From contig JBGUEO010000019.1 of NCBI GenBank assembly GCA_041821315.1, positions 1-64,000 on the forward strand: DNA of 64,000 nucleotides, written 5' to 3'. The notes beneath the pieces were generated by a model. It was not told the origin of the DNA, did no database searches, and was given only the letters and a program-made list of their open reading frames with translations. Of the stretch, positions 44,283 to 53,081 are shown one piece after another. This DNA is from DIGJ01 sp041821315 (lineage in GTDB: Bacteria > Bacillota > Clostridia > Lachnospirales > Lachnospiraceae). The position numbers and the translations under genes were made by a program. The first letter of the stretch is position 1, and every line of letters starts with the position of its first letter.

Positions 44283-45550
44283 AAATTTTAATTGTTGGAA
44301 GTGGTGGGAGAGAACATGCAATTGCGACAAGTGTTGCAAAAAGCGACCGTGTAGAAAAGATTTATTGTGCACCAGGTAATGCAGGAATTGCAGAACTTGC
44401 CGAATGTATTGATATTCAGGCAATGGAGTTAGAAAAGCTAGCTGATTTTGCAAAAGAGAAGGCAATTGATTTAACCATTATTGGTATGGATGATCCATTA
44501 GTTGCAGGGGTGGTAGATGTTTTTGAAAAAAAGGGATTACGTGTCTTCGGTCCTAGAAAAAATGCTGCAATTCTTGAAGGATCAAAATCATTTTCAAAGG
44601 ATTTAATGAAAAAGTATAAAATTCCAACGGCTTCCTATGAAACATTTGATCTTGTACAAGACGCCTATGCTTATCTTGAACAGGCAACGTATCCGATTGT
44701 TATTAAGGCGGATGGACTTGCCTTGGGTAAGGGCGTTTTGATTTGCAGTACAGTTGATGAGGCAAGAGAGGCAGTCAAAACATTGATGCTTGATAAGACA
44801 TTTGGAGATGCAGGGAATCGTGTTGTTATCGAAGAGTTTTTATCAGGTAGAGAGGTGTCTGTATTATGTTTTTGCGATGGAACACATATCCTTCCGATGA
44901 CAAGTGCACAAGACCATAAACGTGCGCAAGATGGAGACAAGGGACTTAATACAGGTGGCATGGGAACATTTTCTCCAAGTCCGTTTTATACAAAAGAAGT
45001 GGAAGCTTTTTGTGAAGAACAAGTGTATCAGACCTCTATGGATGCCATGAAGGCGGAAGGCAGAGATTTTGTCGGAATTATGTTTATTGGTTTGATTTTG
45101 ACTTCAAGCGGTCCTAAGGTCTTGGAATATAATGTTAGATTTGGTGATCCAGAAGCACAGGTGGTATTACCACGAATGGAAAATGATATTATCGATGTAA
45201 TAGAAGCATGTATTGATGGTCGTTTGAATGAAATTAACTTATCGTTTGAGAAGAATGCAGCGGTATGTGTAGTCTTAGCCTCTGAGGGATATCCAGAAAA
45301 CTATGAAAAAGGAAAGCTTATTACTGGCCTTGAAACGTTTAATGAGAACGATGATTATTATGTATTTCATGCGGGAACGAAGAAGCAAAAAGAAGGTGTC
45401 GTAACAAATGGTGGGCGTGTACTAGGTGTAACGGCAAAGGGAATAAATGTAAAAGATGCAAGAGAAAAGGCATATGAGGCAACAAATTGGATTCATTTTG
45501 ATAATAAATATATGCGTCATGACATAGGAAAAGCAATTGATGAAGCTTAA
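44279..45550 (+). CDS. purD: Phosphoribosylamine-glycine ligase
   Basis: 423 residues. It joins phosphoribosylamine and glycine to give GAR, the substrate of PurN. ATP-grasp motifs are visible: VVGSGGREHAIA-like start (IVGSGGREHAIATSV), YPIVIKADGLALGKGV, VVIEEFLSGREVSVL and NVRFGDPEAQVVLPR. Translation is coupled to purN through the ATGA overlap. glyA follows after 56 bases with its own ribosome site, probably on the same transcript, linking glycine and folate supply to purine synthesis. Confidence 0.97.
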   Translation: MKILIVGSGGREHAIATSVAKSDRVEKIYCAPGNAGIAELAECIDIQAMELEKLADFAKEKAIDLTIIGMDDPLVAGVVDVFEKKGLRVFGPRKNAAILEGSKSFSKDLMKKYKIPTASYETFDLVQDAYAYLEQATYPIVIKADGLALGKGVLICSTVDEAREAVKTLMLDKTFGDAGNRVVIEEFLSGREVSVLCFCDGTHILPMTSAQDHKRAQDGDKGLNTGGMGTFSPSPFYTKEVEAFCEEQVYQTSMDAMKAEGRDFVGIMFIGLILTSSGPKVLEYNVRFGDPEAQVVLPRMENDIIDVIEACIDGRLNEINLSFEKNAAVCVVLASEGYPENYEKGKLITGLETFNENDDYYVFHAGTKKQKEGVVTNGGRVLGVTAKGINVKDAREKAYEATNWIHFDNKYMRHDIGKAIDEA

Positions 45551-45606
45551 ATATAAAAAGAACGATATGGAAAAACAAAGGATAGAGAGTCTGAGAGGAG
45601 ATTATT

Positions 45607-46848
45607 ATGTATTCATTTGAAGAAATAGAATTGTTTGATAAAGAAGTTGCGCAAGCGATGGAACAAGAATTAAATAGACAGAGGGATCATATTGAATTAA
45701 TTGCGTCTGAAAATTTAGTAAGTAAAGCAGTTATGGCAGCTATGGGTAGCCCGTTAACCAATAAATATGCAGAAGGATATCCAGGGAAACGTTACTATGG
45801 AGGATGTGAGTATGTTGACTTGGTGGAAGAATTAGCCATTAACCGTGCAATGAAGTTATTTGGCTGTACGTATGCAAATGTACAACCGCATTCTGGAGCT
45901 CAGGCGAACATGGCGGTTTATTTTGCATTGGTAAAACCTGGAGATACGGTTATGGGTATGAATCTTGCACATGGTGGACATCTGACACATGGTAGTCCAG
46001 TAAATATGTCAGGAAGCTATCATCATATTGTACCTTATGGCGTAGATGAAAATGGATACATTGATTATACACAAGTAGAGCAGATTGCCAAAGAATGTAA
46101 ACCTAAGATGATAATCGCTGGAGCAAGTGCATATGCCAGAAAAATTGATTTTAAGAAATTTCGTGAAATCGCAGATATGGTAGGAGCGTATCTTATGGTT
46201 GATATGGCTCACATTGCAGGCCTCGTTGCGGCAGGCGAGCATGAAAGTCCAATTCCTTATGCACATGTAACGACTACTACAACACATAAGACGCTTCGTG
46301 GCCCTAGAGGTGGTATGATTTTATCGAGTAGGGAGTTTGCGGACGAGCATAAGTTGAATAAAGCAATTTTTCCTGGAATTCAAGGCGGCCCACTGATGCA
46401 TGTAATTGCAGCAAAGGCAATATGCTTTAAGGAGGCTCTTGATCCAAGTTTTAAAGAATATGGTAAAAATGTTGTTTTAAATGCAAAGGCATTAGCAAAT
46501 GGTCTTACAAATCGTGGTTTCCAATTGGTTTCTGGTGGTACAGATAACCATTTATTATTAGTTGACCTTCAAAATAAAGGAGTTACTGGTAAGGCTACTG
46601 AAAAACTGTTAGATGCTGCTAACATTACCTGTAATAAAAATGCTGTTCCAAATGATCCGACTTCTCCATTTGTAACAAGTGGTATTCGTCTTGGAACACC
46701 AGCAGTAACAACAAGAGGGATGGATATAAGAGATATGGAAGTAATTGCACAGGCGATTACTATGCTTATTGAAGATGTGGATACGAATAAGGAAAAAGCA
46801 ATGGAATTGGTTCGTACACTAACGGATAGATATCCTTTGTACAAATAA
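45607..46848 (+). CDS. glyA: Serine hydroxymethyltransferase
   Basis: 413 residues. It converts serine and THF to glycine and methylene-THF, using PLP. HIELIASENLVSKAVMAA, the KRYYGGCEYVD active-site segment and the PLP-lysine motif TTTTHKTLRGPRGGMIL are intact. GAGAGGAG precedes the ATG. It sits after purM-purN-purD, providing glycine for PurD and one-carbon units for PurN. The marR promoter begins 5 bases after its stop. Confidence 0.97.
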   Translation: MYSFEEIELFDKEVAQAMEQELNRQRDHIELIASENLVSKAVMAAMGSPLTNKYAEGYPGKRYYGGCEYVDLVEELAINRAMKLFGCTYANVQPHSGAQANMAVYFALVKPGDTVMGMNLAHGGHLTHGSPVNMSGSYHHIVPYGVDENGYIDYTQVEQIAKECKPKMIIAGASAYARKIDFKKFREIADMVGAYLMVDMAHIAGLVAAGEHESPIPYAHVTTTTTHKTLRGPRGGMILSSREFADEHKLNKAIFPGIQGGPLMHVIAAKAICFKEALDPSFKEYGKNVVLNAKALANGLTNRGFQLVSGGTDNHLLLVDLQNKGVTGKATEKLLDAANITCNKNAVPNDPTSPFVTSGIRLGTPAVTTRGMDIRDMEVIAQAITMLIEDVDTNKEKAMELVRTLTDRYPLYK

Positions 46849-46852
46849 AAGC

Positions 46853-46881
46853 TTGACAAAATAGCAAAGGCAAGGCATAAT
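46853..46881 (+). promoter_or_regulatory. Promoter of marR/MATE operon
   Basis: TTGACA (46853-46858), 17 bases, CATAAT (46876-46881). The -10 box lies inside the left arm of an 11-bp inverted repeat, so a bound repressor would block polymerase. Confidence 0.75.
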
Positions 46882-46901
46882 GTTAGAAGCCTAACATTAT
46901 G
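46876..46901. promoter_or_regulatory. Operator-like inverted repeat at marR promoter
   Basis: CATAATGTTAG and CTAACATTATG form perfect 11-bp arms with a 4-base gap, covering the -10 box. I infer a MarR-family autoregulatory operator. A T-rich stretch follows (TCTTTTTTT), so the same repeat could also act as the glyA terminator. Confidence 0.7.
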
Positions 46902-46932
46902 TCTTTTTTTGGCTTGTGAAATGAGGTAGTTT

Positions 46933-47364
46933 ATGGGAAAAACGAATACGATTGGATTTGAAGTTCGAACACTCTCAAACCTAATTAAAAGAAAAATTGA
47001 TCACATGACAGCAGAAGAGGAGCCAGACATTACTTCGATGCATGGATGGATTATTGGGTATTTATTTGATAATAAGGATATTGATATTTATCAAAGGGAT
47101 ATCGAAGAACATTTTACGATTCGCCGTTCGACAGTAACCAGTCTGTTACAGTTAATGGAAAAAAGAAAGCTTATTATCCGTCAATCGGTATCTGGTGATG
47201 CCAGATTGAAAAAAATTGTATTGACAAAAAAAAGTTTACTTATTCATGAGCGGATGTGTTTTCGATTGGATTGTTTTGAAGAAAGCTTGATTTCTGGGAT
47301 TTCGAGCGAAGATGTAGAAATATTCAAAAAAGTTGTAGAACACATGAAACAAAATATTGAATAA
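46933..47364 (+). CDS. MarR-family transcriptional regulator
   Basis: 143 residues. Winged-helix core: DIYQRDIEEHFTIRRSTVTS (recognition helix) with LLQLMEKRKLIIRQ, then the wing SGDARLKKIVLT. MarR proteins usually repress their own operon and a drug-efflux gene until a small molecule binds. The promoter here carries a strong palindrome over the -10 box, and the next gene is a MATE efflux pump, so that model fits. AATGAGGTAG precedes the ATG. Confidence 0.9.
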   Translation: MGKTNTIGFEVRTLSNLIKRKIDHMTAEEEPDITSMHGWIIGYLFDNKDIDIYQRDIEEHFTIRRSTVTSLLQLMEKRKLIIRQSVSGDARLKKIVLTKKSLLIHERMCFRLDCFEESLISGISSEDVEIFKKVVEHMKQNIE

Positions 47365-47366
47365 TG

Positions 47367-47408
47367 AGGTGTTGCAAATAAGGAGAGCATAAGGTAAGTG
47401 CGACACCT
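47367..47408 (+). terminator. Weak hairpin after marR
   Basis: AGGTGTTGC (47367-47375) pairs, with one G-U, with GCGACACCT (47400-47408), followed by AAAATTTT. It may attenuate readthrough into the MATE gene. Confidence 0.45.
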
Positions 47409-47423
47409 AAAATTTTACATAAA

Positions 47424-47456
47424 TTGTTAGCTTACTTACAGTTTGAGAACTAACAA
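47424..47456. promoter_or_regulatory. Second MarR-like operator before the MATE gene
   Basis: TTGTTAG (47424-47430) and CTAACAA (47450-47456) repeat the GTTAG/CTAAC half-sites of the first operator with a wider gap. An inner AGTT-TGAG-AACT dyad lies at 47440-47451. It ends about 20 bases before the MATE start. Confidence 0.5.
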
Positions 47457-47475
47457 AAGACTAGGAGGATATTAT

Positions 47476-48825
47476 ATGAATCAAAACATTGAATTATTTG
47501 AAAAAGCACCTGTACCGAAAGCGGTAGCGACAATGGCAATTCCAACAGTTATTAGTATGTTGGTTGTTGTTATCTATAATATGGCAGATACCTTTTTTAT
47601 CGGTCAAACAAATGATGCTATGCAAGTTGCTGCAGTATCGTTGGCAACTCCCGTATTTTTAATTTTTATGGCACTAGGGAATCTATTTGGTATTGGTGGA
47701 AGTGCTGCAATATCTAGGGCACTTGGCGAGAAGAATGAAGCGAGAGCAAAATGGATATCAGCCTTTTGTTGTTATGCGGTTTTTGGCACAGGAATTTTTA
47801 TGTGTTTTCTTTTTCAAATCGGGATGGGAAATATTCTTAGCTTAATTGGTGCAAGTGAGAATACAATTGGCTACGCCAGACAATATCTTACCTGTATTGC
47901 ATTTGGTGGACCATTTATTATGTTTAGTACAGCTTTTTCTAGTATTGTAAGAGCTGAGGGATCTGCGAAAGAAGCAATGATTGGAAATATGATTGGGACG
48001 TTAATCAATATTATCTTAGATCCTATTATGATTTTAGGTTTTCATTGGGGTGTATTTGGAGCCGCAATTGCAACTGTAATAGGAAATATAGCTGCAACAG
48101 GGTATTATATTTTATATTTTAAAAAACAAAAGACTATCTTGTCGATTCGTCCTACGCAGTTTCATATAAAAGATAAAGTTGCTTTTAGTGTATTGTCAAT
48201 TGGATTACCAGCATCGTTAAATAATATTTTAATGAGTTTAGCGAATATTATACTAAATAAAGTACTAATTCAATATGGGGATGTGCCAGTCGCTGCAATG
48301 GGTGTTGCAATGAAAGCTAATATGCTAGTTGTATTGCTTCAAATTGGACTTTGTATGGGAATTCAACCATTAATTGGCTATAACTATGGTGCTCGAAATA
48401 TAGTGCGATTAAAAAAAGTATTTACCTTTACTGGAATATGTGCGGTCATTATGGGAACATTCTTAACATTAGTTATGGTTCTTGCGAAGGGAAGTATCAT
48501 TCGTGCATTTATTGATGATACAGAGGTTGTTACATATGGAATGAAGATGCTAACGGCACTTATGTTATCGGGACCGGTTATTGGAATTATGTTTTTGTGT
48601 ATCAATACTTTGCAAGCAATGGGAAAAGCACTACCTTCTTTAGTTTTGACCGTTTGCAGACAGGGACTTGTGTTTGTACCGCTTTTGTTGATATTAAATG
48701 TATTTTTTGGATTAGATGGAATTATATATGCACAGGCGGTCGCTGATTTTATTTCTATAATACTATCGGTTATACTGTGTGTAAATATATTGAAGAAGTT
48801 TGAAAAAGAAATAGAGGCGCATTAA
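47476..48825 (+). CDS. MATE-family multidrug efflux transporter
   Basis: 449 residues from the ATG at 47476 (AGGAGG upstream). Twelve membrane segments in two similar halves; PTVISMLVVVIYNMADTFFI, GNLFGIGGSAAISRALGEKN and LQIGLCMGIQPLIGYNYGAR are typical of the NorM/DinF-like MATE family. It would export cationic compounds using a Na+ or H+ gradient. The MarR gene and operator upstream suggest induction by its substrates, which cannot be named from sequence. Confidence 0.92.
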   Translation: MNQNIELFEKAPVPKAVATMAIPTVISMLVVVIYNMADTFFIGQTNDAMQVAAVSLATPVFLIFMALGNLFGIGGSAAISRALGEKNEARAKWISAFCCYAVFGTGIFMCFLFQIGMGNILSLIGASENTIGYARQYLTCIAFGGPFIMFSTAFSSIVRAEGSAKEAMIGNMIGTLINIILDPIMILGFHWGVFGAAIATVIGNIAATGYYILYFKKQKTILSIRPTQFHIKDKVAFSVLSIGLPASLNNILMSLANIILNKVLIQYGDVPVAAMGVAMKANMLVVLLQIGLCMGIQPLIGYNYGARNIVRLKKVFTFTGICAVIMGTFLTLVMVLAKGSIIRAFIDDTEVVTYGMKMLTALMLSGPVIGIMFLCINTLQAMGKALPSLVLTVCRQGLVFVPLLLILNVFFGLDGIIYAQAVADFISIILSVILCVNILKKFEKEIEAH

Positions 48826-48856
48826 GGTTGGCTTGTTGGAAGAAATAGCGATATGG

Positions 48857-48914
48857 AAAAGGGAGCAATTATAAATGAAACTCAAAAGAGTTTATTTTAT
48901 AATTGCTCCCTTTT
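48857..48914. terminator. Bidirectional terminator between MATE and DUF1292 genes
   Basis: Perfect 19-bp arms (48857-48875 and 48896-48914) with A and T flanks serve the convergent genes. Confidence 0.88.
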
Positions 48915-48950
48915 TTTGTAGATAAAATTTATCTATCATGTAAGCAAATT

Positions 48951-49286
48951 TTATTCTTCACCAAATACTTCGTCAAATTCAAGAGAATCCAAATAGGCAT
49001 CAAATGCTTCGGAAGCTTTTTCATATTCTTCATCATCTTCAATGTTAATAAGTTCGATATCTTCCTCGCCTTTTACAATCATACGATATAGATATACCGT
49101 TCCTTCTTCCTCATCTTCCTCTTCTTCTAAAGGAAGCAAAGCTATATATTGGTTGTCTTCAACTTCTAAAGTAGTCAGTACTAGGCATTCCAATTCGCTG
49201 TCATCATCTAATGTTAATGTTACGGTGTCACGCTCTTCTTCATTTTGCCCCATAGCCCAACTATCTTCAAATTTATCTTTGCTCAT
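48951..49286 (-). CDS. DUF1292 family acidic protein
   Basis: 111 residues, extremely acidic. TVTLTLDDDSELECLVLTTL followed by YIALLPLEEEEDEEEGTVYL and LYRM is the standard DUF1292 pattern, a small cytosolic protein conserved in Clostridia. Function unknown. AAAGAGAGG precedes the ATG at 49286. It is a single-gene unit, convergent with the MATE gene and divergent from groES. Confidence 0.9.
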   Translation of the reverse strand: MSKDKFEDSWAMGQNEEERDTVTLTLDDDSELECLVLTTLEVEDNQYIALLPLEEEEDEEEGTVYLYRMIVKGEEDIELINIEDDEEYEKASEAFDAYLDSLEFDEVFGEE

Positions 49287-49446
49287 AATAACCTCTCTTT
49301 TTTTAATATACTTTTATTTATATAGTATGAATGTAACAGAAATTGTTATAAAAAGCAAGAAAAACGTTGATAATATAGGAGATGTGAATGCTAAAAAAAA
49401 GAAAAAATGAGAAAACAAGAGATAAAAAGAGAATATTAATGATTAT

Positions 49447-49517
49447 TAAGCATATACCGAAAATATATGCAATCATGTGATTTGCTTTTATAAAGCAAAT
49501 TCACTAATATATGCTTA
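49447..49517. repeat. Nested inverted repeats over the groES promoter
   Basis: Outer arms TAAGCATATA (49447-49456) and TATATGCTTA (49508-49517) enclose a 9-bp hairpin ATTTGCTTT/AAAGCAAAT (49480-49488 and 49492-49500). The region overlaps the predicted promoter. Confidence 0.75.
49482..49510 (+). promoter_or_regulatory. Promoter of groESL
   Basis: TTGCTT (49482-49487), 17 bases, TAATAT (49505-49510). The predicted start site falls just before the CIRCE element. The rest of the 299-base gap 49287-49585 is AT-rich with no other signal I could support. Confidence 0.6.
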
Positions 49518-49521
49518 ACGC

Positions 49522-49548
49522 TTAGCACTCGATAAATAAGAGTGCTAA
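49522..49548. promoter_or_regulatory. CIRCE operator (HrcA-binding site)
   Basis: TTAGCACTC (49522-49530), 9 bases, GAGTGCTAA (49540-49548): an exact match to the CIRCE consensus. The HrcA repressor (gene not in this window) would control groESL in response to heat. Confidence 0.97.
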
Positions 49549-49585
49549 TAATAAAAAAATAAAATTTTATAAGGAGGAAAATAGA

Positions 49586-49873
49586 ATGAAATTAGTACCA
49601 TTAGGAGACAAAGTTGTATTAAAACAATTAGAGGCAGAAGAAACGACTAAATCTGGGATTGTATTACCAGGTCAGGCACAAGAAAAACCACAGCAAGCAG
49701 AAGTAGTTGCAGTGGGACCAGGTGGCATAGTGGATGGAAAAGAAGTAACTATGCAGGTAAAAGAAGGAGATAAAGTTATCTATTCAAAATATGCAGGGAC
49801 AGAAGTGAAATTGGATGGAGAAGATTTTATTGTTGTAAAGCAAAATGATATTGTAGCAATTGTAACAGACTAA
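49586..49873 (+). CDS. groES: Co-chaperonin GroES
   Basis: 95 residues, full length. It caps the GroEL cage. The N-terminal LVPLGDKVVLKQLEAEETTK, mobile loop KSGIVLPGQAQEKPQQAEVV and C-terminal GEDFIVVKQNDIVAIV are canonical. AAGGAGG precedes the ATG, and the CIRCE element lies 37 bases upstream. It is co-transcribed with groEL. Confidence 0.97.
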   Translation: MKLVPLGDKVVLKQLEAEETTKSGIVLPGQAQEKPQQAEVVAVGPGGIVDGKEVTMQVKEGDKVIYSKYAGTEVKLDGEDFIVVKQNDIVAIVTD

Positions 49874-49943
49874 GGCAAGGGCGTTTATCATTTTTTGCAT
49901 ACTTATTTAAAAATAAAAATATATTTTGTAGGAGGAATTGGTC

Positions 49944-51566
49944 ATGGCTAAAGAAATTAAATACGGCGCAGAGGCAAGAACTGCACTGGAAACTGGAGTA
50001 AATAAATTAGCAGATACAGTAAAGGTAACATTGGGACCTAAAGGAAGAAACGTAGTGTTAGACAAATCCTTTGGAGCTCCACTTATCACAAACGATGGTG
50101 TTACAATTGCAAAAGAAATTGAATTAGAAGATGCATTTGAAAATATGGGCGCACAGTTAGTGAAAGAAGTTGCTACAAAGACAAATGATGTTGCCGGTGA
50201 TGGAACAACAACAGCTACTGTATTAGCACAAGCTATGATTTTTGAGGGAATGAAGAATCTAGCAGCGGGTGCAAATCCAATTATTTTAAGAAAAGGTATG
50301 AAAAAAGCAACAGAATGCGCAGTAGAAGCAATTGCCAATATGAGTGCTAAGATTACTGGAAAAGAACAAATTGCAAAAGTTGCAGCAATTTCTGCTGGTG
50401 ATGATGCAGTTGGTGAAATGGTTGCAGATGCAATGGAAAAAGTATCAAATGATGGGGTTATCACAATTGAAGAATCCAAGACAATGATGACGGAACTTGA
50501 TTTAGTAGAAGGTATGCAGTTTGATCGTGGATATGTATCTGCATATATGGCAACAGACATGGACAAAATGGAAGCTAATATAGAAGATCCTTATATTTTA
50601 ATCACAGATAAAAAGATTTCTAACATTCAAGAAATTCTTCCACTATTAGAGCAAGTAGTACAATCAGGGGCTAAATTATTAATTATTGCAGAAGATGTAG
50701 AAGGCGAAGCATTATCTACATTAGTTATCAATAAGCTTCGTGGTACATTCAATGTAGTAGCAGTTAAGGCTCCAGGTTATGGAGATAGAAGAAAGGCAAT
50801 GCTTGAAGATATTGCAATTTTGACTGGTGGTCAGGTGATTTCTGAAGAACTTGGTTTGGATTTAAAAGAAACTACTTTGGAACAATGTGGTCGTGCAAAA
50901 TCAGTAAAAGTACAAAAAGAAAACACAATCATAGTAGATGGTGAAGGCGATAAAGAAAAAATTACAGCTAGAATTGCTCAAATCAGAAACCAAATTGAAG
51001 AGACAACATCTGATTTCGATCGTGAAAAATTGCAAGAGAGACTTGCAAAGCTTGCAGGTGGAGTAGCAGTAATTCGTGTAGGAGCAGCCACAGAAACTGA
51101 AATGCAAGAGAGTAAACTTCGTATGGAAGATGCCCTTGCAGCCACAAGAGCAGCCGTAGAAGAAGGAATTATTGCAGGTGGTGGTTCTGCATACATTCAC
51201 GCATCCAAAAAAGTAGCAGATTTAGTATTGACGATGGAAGGCGATGAAAAAACAGGAGCAGCCATTATTTTAAAAGCTTTGGAATATCCATTGTTTATCA
51301 TTGCAGCTAATGCAGGACTTGAAGGATCGGTTATTGTAAGTAAAGTGAAAGAGGCAAAGCCAGGTACTGGATTTGATGCATTGCGTGAAGAGTATGTTGA
51401 TATGGTAGCTGCTGGAATTCTTGATCCTGCAAAGGTTACAAGAAGTGCACTTCAAAATGCTACAAGTGTAGCATCGACCTTATTAACAACAGAATCCGTT
51501 GTTGCAAATATCAAAGAAGATGCACCAGCAATGCCAGCAGGTGCACCTGGAATGGGCATGATGTAA
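49944..51566 (+). CDS. groEL: Chaperonin GroEL
   Basis: 540 residues from the ATG at 49944 (AKEIKYGAEAR; GTAGGAGG upstream; the frame extends 2 codons further but without a site). It folds proteins inside a double-ring cage. VTLGPKGRNVVLDKSFGAP, NDVAGDGTTTATVLAQAM (nucleotide site) and the C-terminal GAPGMGMM tail are standard. It is 70 bases downstream of groES and under CIRCE control. Confidence 0.98.
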   Translation: MAKEIKYGAEARTALETGVNKLADTVKVTLGPKGRNVVLDKSFGAPLITNDGVTIAKEIELEDAFENMGAQLVKEVATKTNDVAGDGTTTATVLAQAMIFEGMKNLAAGANPIILRKGMKKATECAVEAIANMSAKITGKEQIAKVAAISAGDDAVGEMVADAMEKVSNDGVITIEESKTMMTELDLVEGMQFDRGYVSAYMATDMDKMEANIEDPYILITDKKISNIQEILPLLEQVVQSGAKLLIIAEDVEGEALSTLVINKLRGTFNVVAVKAPGYGDRRKAMLEDIAILTGGQVISEELGLDLKETTLEQCGRAKSVKVQKENTIIVDGEGDKEKITARIAQIRNQIEETTSDFDREKLQERLAKLAGGVAVIRVGAATETEMQESKLRMEDALAATRAAVEEGIIAGGGSAYIHASKKVADLVLTMEGDEKTGAAIILKALEYPLFIIAANAGLEGSVIVSKVKEAKPGTGFDALREEYVDMVAAGILDPAKVTRSALQNATSVASTLLTTESVVANIKEDAPAMPAGAPGMGMM

Positions 51567-51592
51567 TTCCTATGTAAAACTATGAGTCACTC

Positions 51593-51642
51593 AGAGGGCT
51601 GTCGTACTAGCTGATTAATATAAGCAAGTGCGACAACCCTCT
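51593..51642 (+). terminator. Terminator after groEL
   Basis: AGAGGGCTGTCGTAC (51593-51607) pairs, with one mismatch and one G-U, with GTGCGACAACCCTCT (51628-51642). Confidence 0.7.
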
Positions 51643-51779
51643 TATTTAGTAAAGAAACATTTAGTAGGAAAATCGTTTTTTGTATTATGAATAAAACGTA
51701 TTTACGTCCAATTTACACTTGTACTTTGGGATAAAATATGTAAAAATAGAAAATATAGGAAGTTGGTGAAAACAACAAA

Positions 51780-52799
51780 ATGAGTGCAGGGGAACAAAAA
51801 AAAAGGGATGTATCAATTAAAGATATTGCAGATATGGCGTCTGTATCCGTAGCTACCGTATCCCGCGTAATCAATCAAAACGGAAGATATTCGGTTGAAA
51901 CAGAAGCCAGAGTGCGAAGGATTATGAAGGAATATGATTACAAGCCGAATTTAGTGGCTCGAGGATTAAGAATGAAAAAGGTAGATACCATTGGGGTCAT
52001 TATACCAGATATTACCAATGAGTTTTTCTCAAAAATAGCGCTAGAATTACAAATGGGACTTTTTAAACAGGGATTCGCCGCGATGATCTGTAATACGAAC
52101 GAAGATGGTTTTATAGAAAATCAATATATTCAAATGTTGAATGCGCAACAGGTTAGTGGAGTTATCTACATTTCGGGTAACTACGATGAAAAAAGGGAAC
52201 AACTAAATATTCCAACTGTATATATTGACAGAAGGCCGAAAGATAAACAAACAAAATCCAAGACGGTTATAATTGAGAGCAATAACATGCAAGGGGGATA
52301 TCTTGCAACAAGGTGTTTGTGTGATAGCAATGCAAAAAGAATTGCATGCATATCATTGGATTCGAGGGTGTCAACTCATGAAGAGCGTGTGAATGGGTGT
52401 AAGAAGGCATTGAAAGAAGTTGGGCTTTTTTTTACGGAACAAGATTTTGTTACGGTACAAAAAAATACAATGACAGAGGGATATCAAGCGTTACAAAGAT
52501 TATTACTAAATGATCAGGAAATAGATGGAATCTTTTGCACTTCAGACATTCTTGCAGCAGGTGCATTAAAGTATTTGGAGGAAGCAGAAATTGAAATACC
52601 ATCTCAAATGCGACTGGTAGGATATGATGATACCACACTTTCTCAGTCCACAAAGTTACCGATTACTACGATTCGACAGCCAATAGCAGAAATGGGGAAA
52701 TTAGCAGTGGAAAATATTTTAGCTATGGTATCGCATGAAAAAATTGAAAAAAAAGAATATATCCTTCCAGTTGTGCTAGTAAAGAGATGTACTACCTAA
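51780..52799 (+). CDS. LacI-family regulator of the allose operon
   Basis: 339 residues. The helix-turn-helix (VSIKDIADMASVSVATVSRV with INQNGRYS) and hinge helix (NLVARGLRMKK) of the LacI family precede a sugar-binding core (IGVIIPDITNEFFSKIALEL). It is encoded just upstream of, and in the same direction as, the D-allose genes. Two matching palindromes in the following gap fit the LacI operator pattern, so it probably represses that operon until an allose derivative binds. The ligand is inferred from the operon. Confidence 0.9.
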   Translation: MSAGEQKKRDVSIKDIADMASVSVATVSRVINQNGRYSVETEARVRRIMKEYDYKPNLVARGLRMKKVDTIGVIIPDITNEFFSKIALELQMGLFKQGFAAMICNTNEDGFIENQYIQMLNAQQVSGVIYISGNYDEKREQLNIPTVYIDRRPKDKQTKSKTVIIESNNMQGGYLATRCLCDSNAKRIACISLDSRVSTHEERVNGCKKALKEVGLFFTEQDFVTVQKNTMTEGYQALQRLLLNDQEIDGIFCTSDILAAGALKYLEEAEIEIPSQMRLVGYDDTTLSQSTKLPITTIRQPIAEMGKLAVENILAMVSHEKIEKKEYILPVVLVKRCTT

Positions 52800-52880
52800 G
52801 GTAATAAATATAATCTTGTGTAATAGTAACAAAAACACCCCAATTGAATTCATCAAATTATACAAAAATATAAAAATGGA

Positions 52881-52909
52881 TTGACTTGTTTGAAAAAAAG
52901 AAGTAATAT
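52881..52909 (+). promoter_or_regulatory. Promoter of the allose operon
   Basis: TTGACT (52881-52886), 17 bases, TAATAT (52904-52909). The first operator begins at 52923, right after the expected start site. Confidence 0.7.
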
Positions 52910-52922
52910 AATATCACGAGAT

Positions 52923-52938
52923 GGGTAAACGATTACTC
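52923..52938. promoter_or_regulatory. LacI-type operator 1
   Basis: GGGTAAACGATTACTC, a near-palindrome around a central CG with GTAA/TTAC arms. It differs from operator 2 in one base. Confidence 0.8.
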
Positions 52939-52980
52939 AACAAACAAAAGAATGAGATAGTTCATAGGTTGTTTGTTGAG
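52936..52980 (+). repeat. Leader hairpin between the two operators
   Basis: CTCAACAAACAA (52936-52947) pairs perfectly with TTGTTTGTTGAG (52969-52980). It overlaps the end of operator 1, lies in the 5' leader of alsB mRNA and has no T run, so it is not a simple terminator. Confidence 0.75.
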
Positions 52981-53013
52981 TAGGAGATATCTAAATCGTA
53001 ATAGAGAATAACT

Positions 53014-53029
53014 GAGTAAACGATTACTC
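53014..53029. promoter_or_regulatory. LacI-type operator 2
   Basis: GAGTAAACGATTACTC, complete palindromic arms, 91 bases downstream of operator 1 (start to start). The spacing would allow looping or roadblock repression. Confidence 0.8.
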
Positions 53030-53081
53030 AAATACTCTTCAACCGTAAAAACTATATAATTTTTTTCTAGGAGGATGAAAA

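Noticed and set aside
46876..46910. Reading the GTTAG/CTAAC palindrome only as a glyA terminator
   Set aside because: The stem is AT-rich and contains the -10 box of a clear TTGACA promoter ahead of a MarR gene; an operator is the better first reading, though both may apply.
49907..50566. 219-codon minus-strand frame antisense to groEL
   Set aside because: It is a low-complexity Ser/Ala/Ile-rich shadow of groEL codon usage, with no ribosome site and no recognisable domain.
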